Of a stretch of 64,000 bases of DNA, positions 16,228 to 24,474 are shown piece after piece. The position numbers and the translations under genes were made by a program. The stretch lies in the NCBI RefSeq assembly GCF_024294785.1, contig NZ_JANCLT010000002.1, forward strand, positions 310,001 to 374,000, written 5' to 3'. The notes below the pieces were generated by a model. That model saw only the letters and a program-made list of their open reading frames with translations, made no database searches and had not been told where the DNA came from. This DNA comes from Ectobacillus ponti (GTDB lineage: Bacteria > Bacillota > Bacilli > Bacillales > Bacillaceae_G). Numbering within the stretch: position 1 is the stretch's first letter; each line of letters opens with the position of its first letter.

Positions 16228-17469
16228 TTACAGCTCCGGATAGAGAGTGAATTTCGCTGTCAGGGCGCTGACGCGTGCTTCCGCTTCCTTCAGGGCTGCT
16301 TCGTTGTCATGGTTTTTCAATGTGTAAGCGATGATGGACGCAATCTCATCCATGTCTTCGAGACCAAAGCCGCGGGATGTCACAGCCGCCGTGCCGATGC
16401 GGACGCCGCTTGTGACGAACGGGCTTGCCGGGTCAAATGGAATCGTGTTTTTGTTCACTGTAATGCCGACTTCATCCAGCACGTGCTCCGCCACTTTGCC
16501 TGTGAGGTTCAGGTTGCGCACGTCGATCAGCACCAGGTGGTTGTCAGTGCCGCCGGATACGAGCGTCAAGCCTTCCTTCTGCAGGCCTTCTGCCAAACGC
16601 TGCGCATTGCTTACGATGCTTTGCGCGTATTCCTTGAAGCTGTCCTGCAGCGCTTCGCCGAAGGATACCGCCTTCGCTGCGATGACGTGCATCAGCGGGC
16701 CGCCCTGGATGCCAGGGAAGATGGACTTGTCGATGGCTTTGCCGAATTCTTCCTTGCAGAGAATCATGCCGCCGCGAGGTCCGCGCAGTGTTTTATGAGT
16801 AGTTGTTGTGACAAAGTGGGCATGAGGAACTGGGCTTGGATGCAGGCCAGCTGCGACCAGGCCGGCAATGTGGGCCATATCGACCATCAGGTATGCGCCA
16901 ACTTCATCTGCAATTTCACGGAACTTCGCAAAGTCAATTTCACGCGGGTAAGCACTTGCGCCTGCCACGATCATCTTCGGCTTGTGCTCCAATGCCTTTT
17001 GGCGCACATCTTCATAGTTGATGCGGTGCGTTTCTTGGTCCACACCATACTCCACGAAGTTGTACTGCACGCCGCTGAAGTTCACCGGGCTGCCGTGCGT
17101 CAGGTGGCCGCCATGGGACAGGTTCATCCCCAGCACGGTATCGCCTGGCTTCAGCACAGTGAAATAGACTGCCATGTTCGCTTGGGCACCGGAGTGAGGC
17201 TGTACGTTCACGTGCTCAGCGCCGAAGATTTCCTTCGCGCGGTCGCGTGCGATATCCTCAGCCACGTCCACGTGCTCGCAGCCGCCATAGTAGCGCTTGC
17301 CCGGGTAGCCTTCCGCGTATTTGTTTGTCAAAACAGACCCTTGTGCTTCCATTACCGCTTGGCTGACAAAGTTCTCGGAGGCAATCAGCTCAATTTTATC
17401 GCGCTGTCTGCCGAGCTCTGCCTGAATCGCTTCAAATACTTTTACGTCCTGCTGCTTCAAATGCTCCAT
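16228..17469 (-). CDS. glyA: Serine hydroxymethyltransferase
   Basis: 413 residues, the family length. The PLP lysine lies in [15 protein letters not shown], and [15 protein letters not shown] and the GSPVNFSG region are typical. It interconverts serine and glycine with tetrahydrofolate, supplying one-carbon units. AGAAGGGGG upstream sets the ATG at 17469. Its terminator is followed by repeat array B. An inverted repeat lies in its upstream region. Confidence 0.98.
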   Translation of the reverse strand: MEHLKQQDVKVFEAIQAELGRQRDKIELIASENFVSQAVMEAQGSVLTNKYAEGYPGKRYYGGCEHVDVAEDIARDRAKEIFGAEHVNVQPHSGAQANMAVYFTVLKPGDTVLGMNLSHGGHLTHGSPVNFSGVQYNFVEYGVDQETHRINYEDVRQKALEHKPKMIVAGASAYPREIDFAKFREIADEVGAYLMVDMAHIAGLVAAGLHPSPVPHAHFVTTTTHKTLRGPRGGMILCKEEFGKAIDKSIFPGIQGGPLMHVIAAKAVSFGEALQDSFKEYAQSIVSNAQRLAEGLQKEGLTLVSGGTDNHLVLIDVRNLNLTGKVAEHVLDEVGITVNKNTIPFDPASPFVTSGVRIGTAAVTSRGFGLEDMDEIASIIAYTLKNHDNEAALKEAEARVSALTAKFTLYPEL

Positions 17470-17543
17470 GAAAATCCCCCTTCTTTGTCCAAAACTATGC
17501 TTTTATCCATAAAACACGAAAATTAAACATACCGTTCCAGGTA

Positions 17544-17582
17544 ACATTCATGTTTTTGTCAATTTTATTCTAACATGAATGT
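17544..17582. promoter_or_regulatory. Inverted repeat upstream of glyA
   Basis: ACATTCATG (17544-17552) and CATGAATGT (17574-17582) are a perfect 9-bp inverted repeat with a 21-bp spacer. A TTGACA lies inside the spacer on the minus strand, but no matching -10 was found. It could be an operator for glyA. The 241-nt gap 17470-17710 has no other feature except the ywlG terminator. Confidence 0.45.
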
Positions 17583-17686
17583 ATGGGGACGTGAAAGCAA
17601 GAAAAATCGTCACGAGGGAGGCTTTTCCTTAAAATAGCACACAGCGAAAGCCGGAGGACAATAAATCGTTTCCAAACACAAAACAA

Positions 17687-17708
17687 AAAAGACCATCGCA
17701 GGATGGTC
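17687..17708 (-). terminator. ywlG terminator
   Basis: On the minus strand GACCAT, a 6-nt loop and ATGGTC are followed by TTTTTT, starting 2 nt after the ywlG stop. Confidence 0.9.
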
Positions 17709-17710
17709 GA

Positions 17711-18283
17711 TTATTGACAAGAAACGGTTTCTTTTTTCGTCGCATATACAGCCCGCGCGCCGCCGATCAGCTTCGGGCGCGTGGTTGCCATCGTCATGTG
17801 CGCTTCTCCGATTTGCTTCACCTTCGTGCGGACCGGGACAGCCACATGCTTCAGGTGCATGCCGATGAAGGTGTCGCCAATATCCATGCCGGCATCCGCC
17901 TTGATGAACTCCACCACAACCGCATCCTTCATATTATGGTACGCATAGGTTGCCAGCGCGCCGCCCGCAGACCGCACCGGCGTTACCGTTACAAGCTCCA
18001 GGTTATATTTCTCAGCTGTCTCCCGCTCCACTACAAGAGCCCGGTTCAGGTGCTCACAGCACTGAAATGCCAACGCAAGGCCATGCTGCCCTTGAAACGC
18101 TTCCAGCTCTCTAAAAATCGCTTCAGCAACCTCCATGGTACCGGATGTGCCGATTCTCTCGCCAATGACCTCGCTTGTGCTGCAGCCCACCACAAAGATT
18201 TTGCCTGCCGCCAATGACGTTTGCTCCTGAAAATCGGAAAGGGCCTCACGCATGTGCTCCTTCAGCTTTTGTACATCATCCAT
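17711..18283 (-). CDS. ywlG: UPF0340/TIGR01440 family protein YwlG
   Basis: 190 residues starting [19 protein letters not shown], with the conserved [17 protein letters not shown] and [15 protein letters not shown] segments and a [13 protein letters not shown]-like region. Family function is not established. Position between glyA and rpiB is conserved with B. subtilis. AAAGGAAG upstream supports the ATG at 18283. Confidence 0.93.
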   Translation of the reverse strand: MDDVQKLKEHMREALSDFQEQTSLAAGKIFVVGCSTSEVIGERIGTSGTMEVAEAIFRELEAFQGQHGLALAFQCCEHLNRALVVERETAEKYNLELVTVTPVRSAGGALATYAYHNMKDAVVVEFIKADAGMDIGDTFIGMHLKHVAVPVRTKVKQIGEAHMTMATTRPKLIGGARAVYATKKETVSCQ

Positions 18284-18388
18284 TACGATTCTTCCTTTCG
18301 CAGGGTTGATCCATTCATTATATCATGCCTGTATTACGCTAAAAAGTAAGATTTGTCCCTCTTTTTCCTACAGAGAGCGGCAAAATTC

Positions 18389-18832
18389 TTACTCCGCTTC
18401 GTAGGTTTTGATCTTGCCGATCCGTGTTTCATGGCGTCCGCCGGCAAATTCCGTTGTCAGCCATACCCGTGCTACCTCACGCGCCAAGCCAGGTCCGATG
18501 ACACGCTCGCCCATTGCCAGCATATTGCTGTCGTTGTGCTCGCGCGTTGCTTTGGCGCTGAACGTATCATGCACCAACGCACAGCGGATGCCCTTGACTT
18601 TGTTCGCTGCAATGCTCATGCCGATGCCTGTGCCACAAATCAGAATGCCCTTGTCCGCTTCGCCTCTTGCCACCATTTCCGCTGCCGGGAATGCAAAGTC
18701 AGGATAGTCCACAGAGCCGGCCTCACAGTTGCAGCCAAGGTCTGTGTACTGGATGCCCATCTCGTCCAACAGTTCTGTAATCTCCCGGCGAATATTGATG
18801 CCGCCATGGTCGGATGCCACTACTACCTTCAT
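18389..18832 (-). CDS. rpiB: Ribose-5-phosphate isomerase B
   Basis: 147 residues. It has the RpiB/LacAB fold with SDHGGINIRREI at the N-terminus, CGTGIGMSIAANKVKG with the catalytic cysteine, and the HDTFSAKATREHNDSN segment. It isomerises ribose 5-phosphate and ribulose 5-phosphate. GGGAGG eight nt upstream sets the start. It lies 50 nt after ywlE and was possibly co-transcribed with it. Confidence 0.96.
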   Translation of the reverse strand: MKVVVASDHGGINIRREITELLDEMGIQYTDLGCNCEAGSVDYPDFAFPAAEMVARGEADKGILICGTGIGMSIAANKVKGIRCALVHDTFSAKATREHNDSNMLAMGERVIGPGLAREVARVWLTTEFAGGRHETRIGKIKTYEAE

Positions 18833-18881
18833 CGTATCTTCCTCCCTGTATTGTATCCAACTCTACATTATACACGAAACA

Positions 18882-19334
18882 TTATAGCGATTGCTGTTCG
18901 TCCTCAAGTTTTTTCACGAGCTGTCCCACAAGCCGCACAAGCTCATCCAGCGTGCGCTGATACCTTGTCAGGGAACCGCCGTACGGATCAGCTACATCCT
19001 CTTCGCTTTCCCCGGCATACTCGTACAGGGTGAACACCTTATCGGCCGCTCCCGGGAAGGATTGCATCACAATTTCCTTATGGCCTCGTGTCATAGTAAG
19101 GACAAGATCCGCCCACTTGATCAGCTCTTCGGTCAGCTGCCGGGAGGTATGATTGATGTCTATGCTCTGCTCGGCCAGTGCGCTTTTCGCATGCTGGGAA
19201 GCATCGCTGCCCACCGCCGCGAACACCCCTGCCGATTTCACTTCAAACCGGCCCTTGCTTTGATGCCGGAGCACCGCCTCGGCCATCGGGCTGCGGCACG
19301 TATTGCCTGTACAAACGAATAAAATGTTTTTCAC
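18882..19334 (-). CDS. ywlE: Protein-arginine phosphatase YwlE-like (LMW-PTP family)
   Basis: 150 residues with the CX5R loop near the N-terminus (FVCTGNTCRSPMAE) and the general-acid region DPYGGSLTRYQ. Threonine after asparagine in CTGNTCR is the residue linked to phosphoarginine specificity in YwlE, so it probably reverses McsB phosphorylation. The start is GTG at 19334 with AAGGAG upstream. The gene context matches B. subtilis. Confidence 0.92.
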   Translation of the reverse strand: MKNILFVCTGNTCRSPMAEAVLRHQSKGRFEVKSAGVFAAVGSDASQHAKSALAEQSIDINHTSRQLTEELIKWADLVLTMTRGHKEIVMQSFPGAADKVFTLYEYAGESEEDVADPYGGSLTRYQRTLDELVRLVGQLVKKLEDEQQSL

Positions 19335-19444
19335 GCACTCTCACTCCTTAGTATGGGACAATGCCGCCCACTTCTTACCTCTATCATACCGCACACATTT
19401 GCTTCCATCCACTTCCGCAGCCGTGAAAAAAGCGGTGGATTCCC

Positions 19445-19516
19445 GGCAGTCAGACAGGGTTTCCCACAAATCAGAGCGACCTTCCTACAATTCATTTTGT
19501 GTTTCCTGCAATTGGG
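19445..19516. repeat. Array C: short 20-21 bp repeat array
   Basis: Four degenerate units with landmarks at 19445, 19465, 19486 and 19507 (TTTCCCACAAATC, CTTCCTACAATTC, GTTTCCTGCAATTG). It is followed by a small hairpin, ATGTCC/GGACAT (19521-19540), and then the oxidoreductase terminator. Same family and orientation as arrays A, B and D. Confidence 0.85.
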
Positions 19517-19546
19517 CGCTATGTCCGTGCACATGGACATAAAAAA

Positions 19547-19570
19547 GGATGACCCTTATGCAGGTCATCC
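19547..19570 (-). terminator. Flavin oxidoreductase terminator
   Basis: GGATGACC (19547-19554) pairs with GGTCATCC (19563-19570); TTTTTT follows on the minus strand. It is 10 nt past the stop of the OYE gene. Confidence 0.88.
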
Positions 19571-19579
19571 CCTTTTGCT

Positions 19580-20689
19580 TTAGTCTACAACCGGGAACCA
19601 GCCCGGCGAATTGATGATGGCACCCCACAGATAATTCGGGATGACCAGCTCTTCCTTGCTTTGCTTGGACAGCGTGGTGCGGATTTCGGACTCACGGCCT
19701 TCCTGCACGAGCTGCACCCACTTCGGCTCCATGATGAGCTCGCGGCCCAGGGCCACAAGCGGGACTCCCGTCTCCAGCACCTTCACGGCATCCTCCGGCG
19801 TGTGCACGGACCCGACGCCAATCACAGGGATGCGGCTGCCGACACGCTCTTGAATCAGCAGCGTGCGCGAACGAGTGTCCTCATCCCGCATGGATCCTGC
19901 CCAGAAGTCTTGCGTGGATACATGGATGTAGTCCAGGTCCTGGCCAGCCAGCAGGTCTACAAGCTGCAGGGTGTCCTCCATCGTGATGCCTGGATTCTCG
20001 CGCTCCTCAGGGGACAGACGGTACCCGACTACGAAAGGCCCCTTCGCATGGGCGGCAACCGCAGCTTTTACAGACGCCACAACTGCCAGCGGGAACGCCG
20101 TGCGCTCGCCCCATTTGTCTGTACGGCGGTTGGAATGCGGGGAGAAGAATTGCTGAATCAGGTACGTGTTCGCACCGTGAATTTCCACACCATCGTAGCC
20201 CGCTTCGATGGCGCGTCTTGTCGCATCGCCGAAGGCTTTTACGATATTCTCCACTTCCTCGGCAGTCAGCTCGCGTGGTGTGACAGCTCCTTCACGCTCC
20301 GGTGCAACCGCGCTGGCGCTGACCGGCTGGTTATCGAGCAGCTCCTCAGGCGGCGCCATGCGTCCCGCGTGGAAGATTTGCAGGATGGCTTTCGCACCTT
20401 CGCCCTGGATGGTCTCCGCCAGCTGGCGCAGGCTTGGGATAAACTCGTCAGTGTCTGCGGCAAACTCGCCGTGGAAGCCCTTGCCGTCACGCGTTACGTA
20501 TGTACACGCTGTAATGACGGCCCCTACACCGCCGGCGCGCTCCTTGTAGTACGCCAGCTCTTCTTCTGATACTGTGCCATACTCATTGGAAGCGAAGTTT
20601 GTCATTGGCGCCATCAGGACGCGATTTTTCAGCTCTACGCCTGAGCGAAGCGCAAACGGCTGGAACAGGGATGCAAATGTTTCATTCAT
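19580..20689 (-). CDS. NADH-dependent flavin oxidoreductase (Old Yellow Enzyme family)
   Basis: 369 residues. A TIM-barrel flavoprotein with FALRSGVELKNRVLMAPMTN at the N-terminus, the catalytic HGANTYLIQQFFSPHSNRR segment and a GVGSVHTPEDA phosphate-binding loop. It reduces alpha,beta-unsaturated carbonyls, quinones or nitro compounds. The ATG at 20689 is preferred over one two codons upstream because GGAGG then sits 7 nt away. It is divergent from doxX with a shared region containing two similar inverted repeats, and adjoins mhq-like genes, pointing to electrophile detoxification. Confidence 0.9.
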   Translation of the reverse strand: MNETFASLFQPFALRSGVELKNRVLMAPMTNFASNEYGTVSEEELAYYKERAGGVGAVITACTYVTRDGKGFHGEFAADTDEFIPSLRQLAETIQGEGAKAILQIFHAGRMAPPEELLDNQPVSASAVAPEREGAVTPRELTAEEVENIVKAFGDATRRAIEAGYDGVEIHGANTYLIQQFFSPHSNRRTDKWGERTAFPLAVVASVKAAVAAHAKGPFVVGYRLSPEERENPGITMEDTLQLVDLLAGQDLDYIHVSTQDFWAGSMRDEDTRSRTLLIQERVGSRIPVIGVGSVHTPEDAVKVLETGVPLVALGRELIMEPKWVQLVQEGRESEIRTTLSKQSKEELVIPNYLWGAIINSPGWFPVVD

Positions 20690-20743
20690 GTTCATTCCTC
20701 CTTATCAACTCTAATATGTGCCGCTGCCGCTTGAAACAATCCA

Positions 20744-20859
20744 TACTTTTCTATAGCAGCTTTACAAACAAAAGTATATGGCATATCAGACCTCACGTAA
20801 AATAAGTTGATTACATACTTTTATATTAACTTTACAAAAGTAAGTAATAAGTGTATCAT
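20744..20859. promoter_or_regulatory. Divergent control region with two TACTTTT/AAAAGTA inverted repeats and doxX promoter
   Basis: TACTTTT/AAAAGTA pairs occur at 20744-20750/20770-20776 and 20816-20822/20836-20842. The second overlaps the -35 of a good plus-strand promoter: TTTACA 20831-20836, 17 bp, TATCAT 20854-20859. The layout suggests one repressor, perhaps of the HxlR/MarR type that controls DoxX-catechol genes in bacilli, acting on both divergent genes (inference). Confidence 0.6.
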
Positions 20860-20906
20860 AACTAACATAAAGTAAGTTGATAACATTTATAAGGAGGATG
20901 AATTTG

Positions 20907-21290
20907 ATGAGTTGGGGACTTTTACTCATTCGTTTGGTAGTAGGGATTACATTTATGGGGCATGGCGCACAGAAGCTGTTCGGCTGGTTTGGCGGCTATG
21001 GCTTAAAGGGAACAGGCGGCTGGCTTGATTCCATCGGCGTAAAACCGGGTGTGGCCATGGCCTTCATCGCAGGGGCGGCTGAGCTTGTCGGAGGATTTTT
21101 GTTCGCTGCAGGCATTCTGACATGGGTTGGCTCGATTCTGCTGGCCGCTACAATGCTCGTTGCCATTGCAAAGGTGCATGCGCCGAACGGCTATTGGGTC
21201 ACGCAAAACGGCTCTGAGTACAATGTGGTTTTAATTGCTGTTGTCATCGGCGTTGCATTGATTGGTCCAGGCGCGTATACTTTATTATAA
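20907..21290 (+). CDS. DoxX family membrane protein
   Basis: 127 residues, four membrane helices, with the DoxX pattern GITFMGHGAQKLFGWFGG near the start. It begins at the ATG at 20907, eight nt after AAGGAGG; upstream in-frame starts overlap that site. DoxX proteins such as CatD are paired with quinone or catechol enzymes and may support redox defence. Divergent from the flavin oxidoreductase and 44 nt upstream of the ring-cleaving dioxygenase. Confidence 0.88.
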   Translation: MSWGLLLIRLVVGITFMGHGAQKLFGWFGGYGLKGTGGWLDSIGVKPGVAMAFIAGAAELVGGFLFAAGILTWVGSILLAATMLVAIAKVHAPNGYWVTQNGSEYNVVLIAVVIGVALIGPGAYTLL

Positions 21291-21295
21291 ATAAT

Positions 21296-21313
21296 TATCT
21301 CGAATTCAAGATA
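21296..21313 (+). promoter_or_regulatory. MhqR-type operator
   Basis: TATCTCGAATTCAAGATA is a near-perfect palindrome 22 bp before the dioxygenase start. It matches the published MhqR box of B. subtilis (tATCTcgaAtTCgAGATa) at all but one position. Repression would be relieved by quinones and hydroquinones. No mhqR gene lies in the window. Confidence 0.85.
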
Positions 21314-21334
21314 TCTGAGTGAGGTGTACAATCC

Positions 21335-22282
21335 ATGAAGCACACGACCGGCATTCATCATATTTCCGCCATTGTCGGCCATCCGCAGGAGAACATCGAC
21401 TTCTATGCCGGTGTGCTCGGACTGCGCTTATTGAAAAAAACGGTCAATTTCGACGACCCGGGCACGTATCATTTGTATTTCGGCAATGAACAGGGCAGCC
21501 CTGGCACGATCATGACCTTCTTCCCGTGGCCTGATGCCCGGCCCGGCCGCATCGGCTCCGGGCAGGTCGGCGTCACCACCTTTGTCATCCCGCCAGGCTC
21601 CCTTTCCTTCTGGGAAGGGCGTCTGGCAAAGTTTGACGTCCATTATGAAAAGCAGGTGCGCTTCGGCGAGACTTCGCTGCATTTTGCGGATCCGCATGGG
21701 TTGCTGCTGGAGCTGACAGAACGCGGGGAAGGCCCGGACAGCAAGTGGTCCTTCGGCGGCGTCCCTGCCCGGCATGCCATTAAGGGCTTCGGCGGCGCCA
21801 TCCTGTTCAGCGCGGCACCGGACAAGACAGCCCATGTCCTCGAGAACGTCATGGGACTCGCCCGCTTCGGCGCGGAGGGAGACTTCATCCGCTTCCGGGC
21901 CAACGGTGACCTCGGACAGATCATCGACTTGAAGCAGACGCCGCTGCCCATGGGACGCATGGGGGCAGGCGTAGTCCATCATATTGCCTGGCGGGCGGAT
22001 GACTACAACGACCACGAAGCGTGGCGCGAGCGCGTTGGACAGGCGGGCTACCACGTTACGCCGGTCATCGACCGGCAATATTTCAATGCGATTTATTTCC
22101 GCGAGTATGGGGGCATCCTATTTGAGATTGCAACTGACCCGCCGGGCTTCCTGCGTGATGAATCCTTTGACGAGCTTGGGTCGAAGCTATTACTGCCGCC
22201 TTGGCTGGAGCCAAAGCGGACGGAGATTGAAGACATCCTGGTGCCGGCAGAGGTGCGGGTGTTGGAGGAGGATAAAGCATGA
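21335..22282 (+). CDS. mhqO: Ring-cleaving dioxygenase (MhqO-like, glyoxalase fold)
   Basis: 315 residues with two vicinal-oxygen-chelate modules: MKHTTGIHHISAIVG with metal-binding His at the start, and GAGVVHHIAWRADD in the second half, plus a C-terminal metal Glu region (YFREYGGILFEIATDPPGF). It is predicted to open hydroquinone or catechol rings. GAGGTG eight nt upstream sets the ATG. It is directly behind an MhqR-type operator and overlaps the following hydrolase gene by 4 nt (ATGA). Confidence 0.9.
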   Translation: MKHTTGIHHISAIVGHPQENIDFYAGVLGLRLLKKTVNFDDPGTYHLYFGNEQGSPGTIMTFFPWPDARPGRIGSGQVGVTTFVIPPGSLSFWEGRLAKFDVHYEKQVRFGETSLHFADPHGLLLELTERGEGPDSKWSFGGVPARHAIKGFGGAILFSAAPDKTAHVLENVMGLARFGAEGDFIRFRANGDLGQIIDLKQTPLPMGRMGAGVVHHIAWRADDYNDHEAWRERVGQAGYHVTPVIDRQYFNAIYFREYGGILFEIATDPPGFLRDESFDELGSKLLLPPWLEPKRTEIEDILVPAEVRVLEEDKA

Positions 22283-22893
22283 TTCACATTTTTCAAAAAG
22301 GAACGAATCTCAGCGCGCCCGTGCTGCTGCTGCTGCATGGCACAGGCGGGACTGAGCATGACCTGCTGCCATTGGGGCAGCTGATTTCCCCGGAATCCAG
22401 CGTGCTGAGCGTGCGCGGAAATGTTCTGGAAAATGGCATGTCGCGCTTCTTCCGCCGTCTTGCGGAAGGCGTATTTGATGAGGAGGATTTGGTGTTCCGC
22501 ACTGGCGAGCTGTCCAATTTCCTCGACCGGGCAGCGGCCCAATACGAGTTTGACCGCCGGAATATTGTCGCTGTCGGCTATTCCAACGGCGCCAATATTG
22601 CCGCCAGCCTGCTGTTCCACTATGAGGACGCCCTAAGAGGCGCCATCCTGCACCACCCGATGGTGCCGCGCCGCGGCATCGAATTGCCTCCGCAACGGGA
22701 GCTTCCGGTGTTCATCAGCGCCGGCCACAATGACCCCATCTGTCCGGCACAGGAGACATTGGACCTCGAAGCCCTGCTGATCGGGGCGGGCGCCCATGTG
22801 CATACTCATTGGGAATACCACGGCCATCAGCTGACCCGCAGTGAAGTGGATGCGGCAGCGGCTTGGTTTGGGAAGCAGTTCCTACACAAATAA
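22279..22893 (+). CDS. mhqD: Alpha/beta hydrolase (MhqD-like carboxylesterase)
   Basis: 204 residues in the phospholipase/carboxylesterase family. It has the oxyanion loop LLHGTGGTEHD, nucleophile Ser in VGYSNGAN, Asp in AGHNDPICP and His in YHGHQLT. Translation is coupled to mhqO through the ATGA overlap. The two genes form a small operon for quinone-type electrophile stress. The stop codon lies inside the bidirectional terminator stem. Confidence 0.9.
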   Translation: MIHIFQKGTNLSAPVLLLLHGTGGTEHDLLPLGQLISPESSVLSVRGNVLENGMSRFFRRLAEGVFDEEDLVFRTGELSNFLDRAAAQYEFDRRNIVAVGYSNGANIAASLLFHYEDALRGAILHHPMVPRRGIELPPQRELPVFISAGHNDPICPAQETLDLEALLIGAGAHVHTHWEYHGHQLTRSEVDAAAAWFGKQFLHK

Positions 22894-22917
22894 GAGAGGC
22901 AGCCGCCTCTCTTATTT
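22888..22917. terminator. Bidirectional terminator overlapping two stop codons
   Basis: A 13-bp perfect stem (22888-22900 with 22905-22917) and 4-nt AGCC loop. It contains the TAA of the plus-strand hydrolase and the TAA of the convergent lipoprotein gene, so stops and terminator are packed into 30 bp. Confidence 0.92.
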
Positions 22918-23826
22918 CATGTACAGCTCCACCAGACGATAGCACCGCTCTCTCGTCAGTCTCTCCAATGTAGAGAGATACTGAACACCTTCGAAGGTGC
23001 CGCCTTCAAACTCAGCCGACTCCTGTTTGGCTGTCGCATCCCGATATTTGATCCAGTCACGCTGTTCCCCTCTCAGCTGCTCCATTTCATTGGCCGGCAG
23101 CTGCTTCTTGAGCGCCCCGTATATATCATTCAGCAAAGCATCCCATTTCTGCCAAGCTGCAGATACAGTCTCTTTGATTTCCACAGTCGTCCTGTTCGGT
23201 GCATTGTTCGTCAGAGTTGTCACACTGCGTTCCACCTCTGTCAGCTTCTGATTGTATGTATTCTTGAGACTTGCCGCCTGCTGCTCAGCCTCCTGCTGCT
23301 TGCTCAGCTCCTGATTAATGGCCGTCTCCACCCCATCAATTTGGGATGTAAACGCAGCGACCGCATCCCCCATCGCCGCATTCTGCCTCAAGCTGCTGAT
23401 AAGAGCGAGCGCTTCTGTATATTGCTTCTGCGCCTGCAGGCTCTTCAGCTTCTCGACTTGCGCCGCCACATCGGCTTGCTGCTTTTGATTTGTCTCCGCT
23501 GTTTTCATATATTCCTCTACAGCCTTTTTTACGTTTACCGGCAGGTCCTTCTCACCCTGCAGCTGCTTTGCGCTTGCCAGGGCATCCTCCCACTTCTTCT
23601 CCCCCATATAGCCCTTTACCTTGTTAAGCAAGGACAGCTCCTCATAGGATGCCTTGGCCTCCTTGTCCCCCGGCTTCTCCTTCAGCGCCAGTTCAAATGA
23701 GGCCATCGCTTTCTCATACTGCCCGTCAGCCAAAGCCAGCTTCCCCTGCTCCATCGCCTTATCATATGTACCATCGCCGCAGCCGACCAAAAGCCCCGCT
23801 GCCAAAAACACCGCCAATCGTTTCAT
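22912..23826 (-). CDS. Lipoprotein with TPR-like helices and LprI (DUF1311) C-terminus
   Basis: 304 residues. The signal peptide ends in a lipobox (GLLVGC, Cys 16), so the protein is anchored outside the membrane. Residues 20-110 resemble TPR repeats (ALADGQYEKAMASFELALKE). A Gln/Lys-rich coiled-coil-prone middle follows. The C-terminus (LRGEQRDWIKYRDATAKQES to ERCYRLVELY) fits the DUF1311/LprI domain named for lysozyme inhibition. A role in wall protection or assembly is inferred. GGGGGAG precedes the ATG. Confidence 0.8.
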   Translation of the reverse strand: MKRLAVFLAAGLLVGCGDGTYDKAMEQGKLALADGQYEKAMASFELALKEKPGDKEAKASYEELSLLNKVKGYMGEKKWEDALASAKQLQGEKDLPVNVKKAVEEYMKTAETNQKQQADVAAQVEKLKSLQAQKQYTEALALISSLRQNAAMGDAVAAFTSQIDGVETAINQELSKQQEAEQQAASLKNTYNQKLTEVERSVTTLTNNAPNRTTVEIKETVSAAWQKWDALLNDIYGALKKQLPANEMEQLRGEQRDWIKYRDATAKQESAEFEGGTFEGVQYLSTLERLTRERCYRLVELYMK

Positions 23827-23904
23827 AACTCCCCCACATTTCTGTTATAATTTCCCTCTCTAAGGCTATCATAAGTTCGAATGAATGAATAGTAGGATAT
23901 GAGC

Positions 23905-23933
23905 TTGAAAAGGAACAAACGTTCTTATATAAT
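23905..23933 (+). promoter_or_regulatory. Sigma-A promoter of the VOC gene
   Basis: TTGAAA (23905-23910), 17-bp spacer, TATAAT (23928-23933). The predicted start near 23940 gives a leader of about 28 nt before the ATG at 23968. Confidence 0.85.
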
Positions 23934-23967
23934 AGGGGTAACAAAATTTTACATAAGAGGTGCCAAG

Positions 23968-24393
23968 ATGATTACTGGAATGTATCCGTATTTGGTATTT
24001 GACGGCCGCGGGCAAGAGGCGGTCAAGTTTTACGAGCATGCACTGCATGCTGCTGTATTGGGAGTTAAGACCTTTGGCGATATGCCGCCGAACCCGAACA
24101 ACCCGCTGCCCGAGGAAGCGAAGGGGCGCGTCCTGAATGCCCATCTGCAGGTGGGGGGACTGGACCTCATGCTGTCCGACACCTTCCCTGGGACTCCGTA
24201 CCAGCTTGGCTCTCAGGTGACGATTGCCCTGACCTTCAGCGAGGCGGATGCTGCGAAGGCAGCCTTTGACAAGCTGCAGGAGGACGGACAGGTCCGGATG
24301 CCGTTTCAGGCAACCTTCTTCAGCCCAGGCTACGGCCAGCTGACAGACCAGTTCGGCATCACTTGGCAGATTTCCACGCAGCCTGCGGGCTGA
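23968..24393 (+). CDS. VOC family protein (PhnB/YjdN-like)
   Basis: 141 residues from the ATG at 23968 (MITGMYPYLVFDGRGQEA), which has AAGAGGTG upstream; a longer frame would run through the promoter and is rejected. The sequence follows the PhnB-type glyoxalase fold: YLVFDGRGQEAVKFYEHAL, then LMLSDTFPG and a final DQFGITWQIS. Metal and substrate are unknown. It stands alone between two convergent units. Confidence 0.88.
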   Translation: MITGMYPYLVFDGRGQEAVKFYEHALHAAVLGVKTFGDMPPNPNNPLPEEAKGRVLNAHLQVGGLDLMLSDTFPGTPYQLGSQVTIALTFSEADAAKAAFDKLQEDGQVRMPFQATFFSPGYGQLTDQFGITWQISTQPAG

Positions 24394-24399
24394 ACAAGC

Positions 24400-24431
24400 A
24401 AGAAGCCGGCACCTCATGAGGCCGGTTTCTT
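24400..24431. terminator. Terminator after the VOC gene
   Basis: Stem AAGAAGCCGGC (24400-24410) with GCCGGTTTCTT (24421-24431), one G-T pair, just after the VOC stop and 44 bp before the convergent phosphodiesterase stop. Confidence 0.75.
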
Positions 24432-24474
24432 ATTTCATGCTGTTTTCTCTTGGTTACTCCGCGCACTCTCTCAA

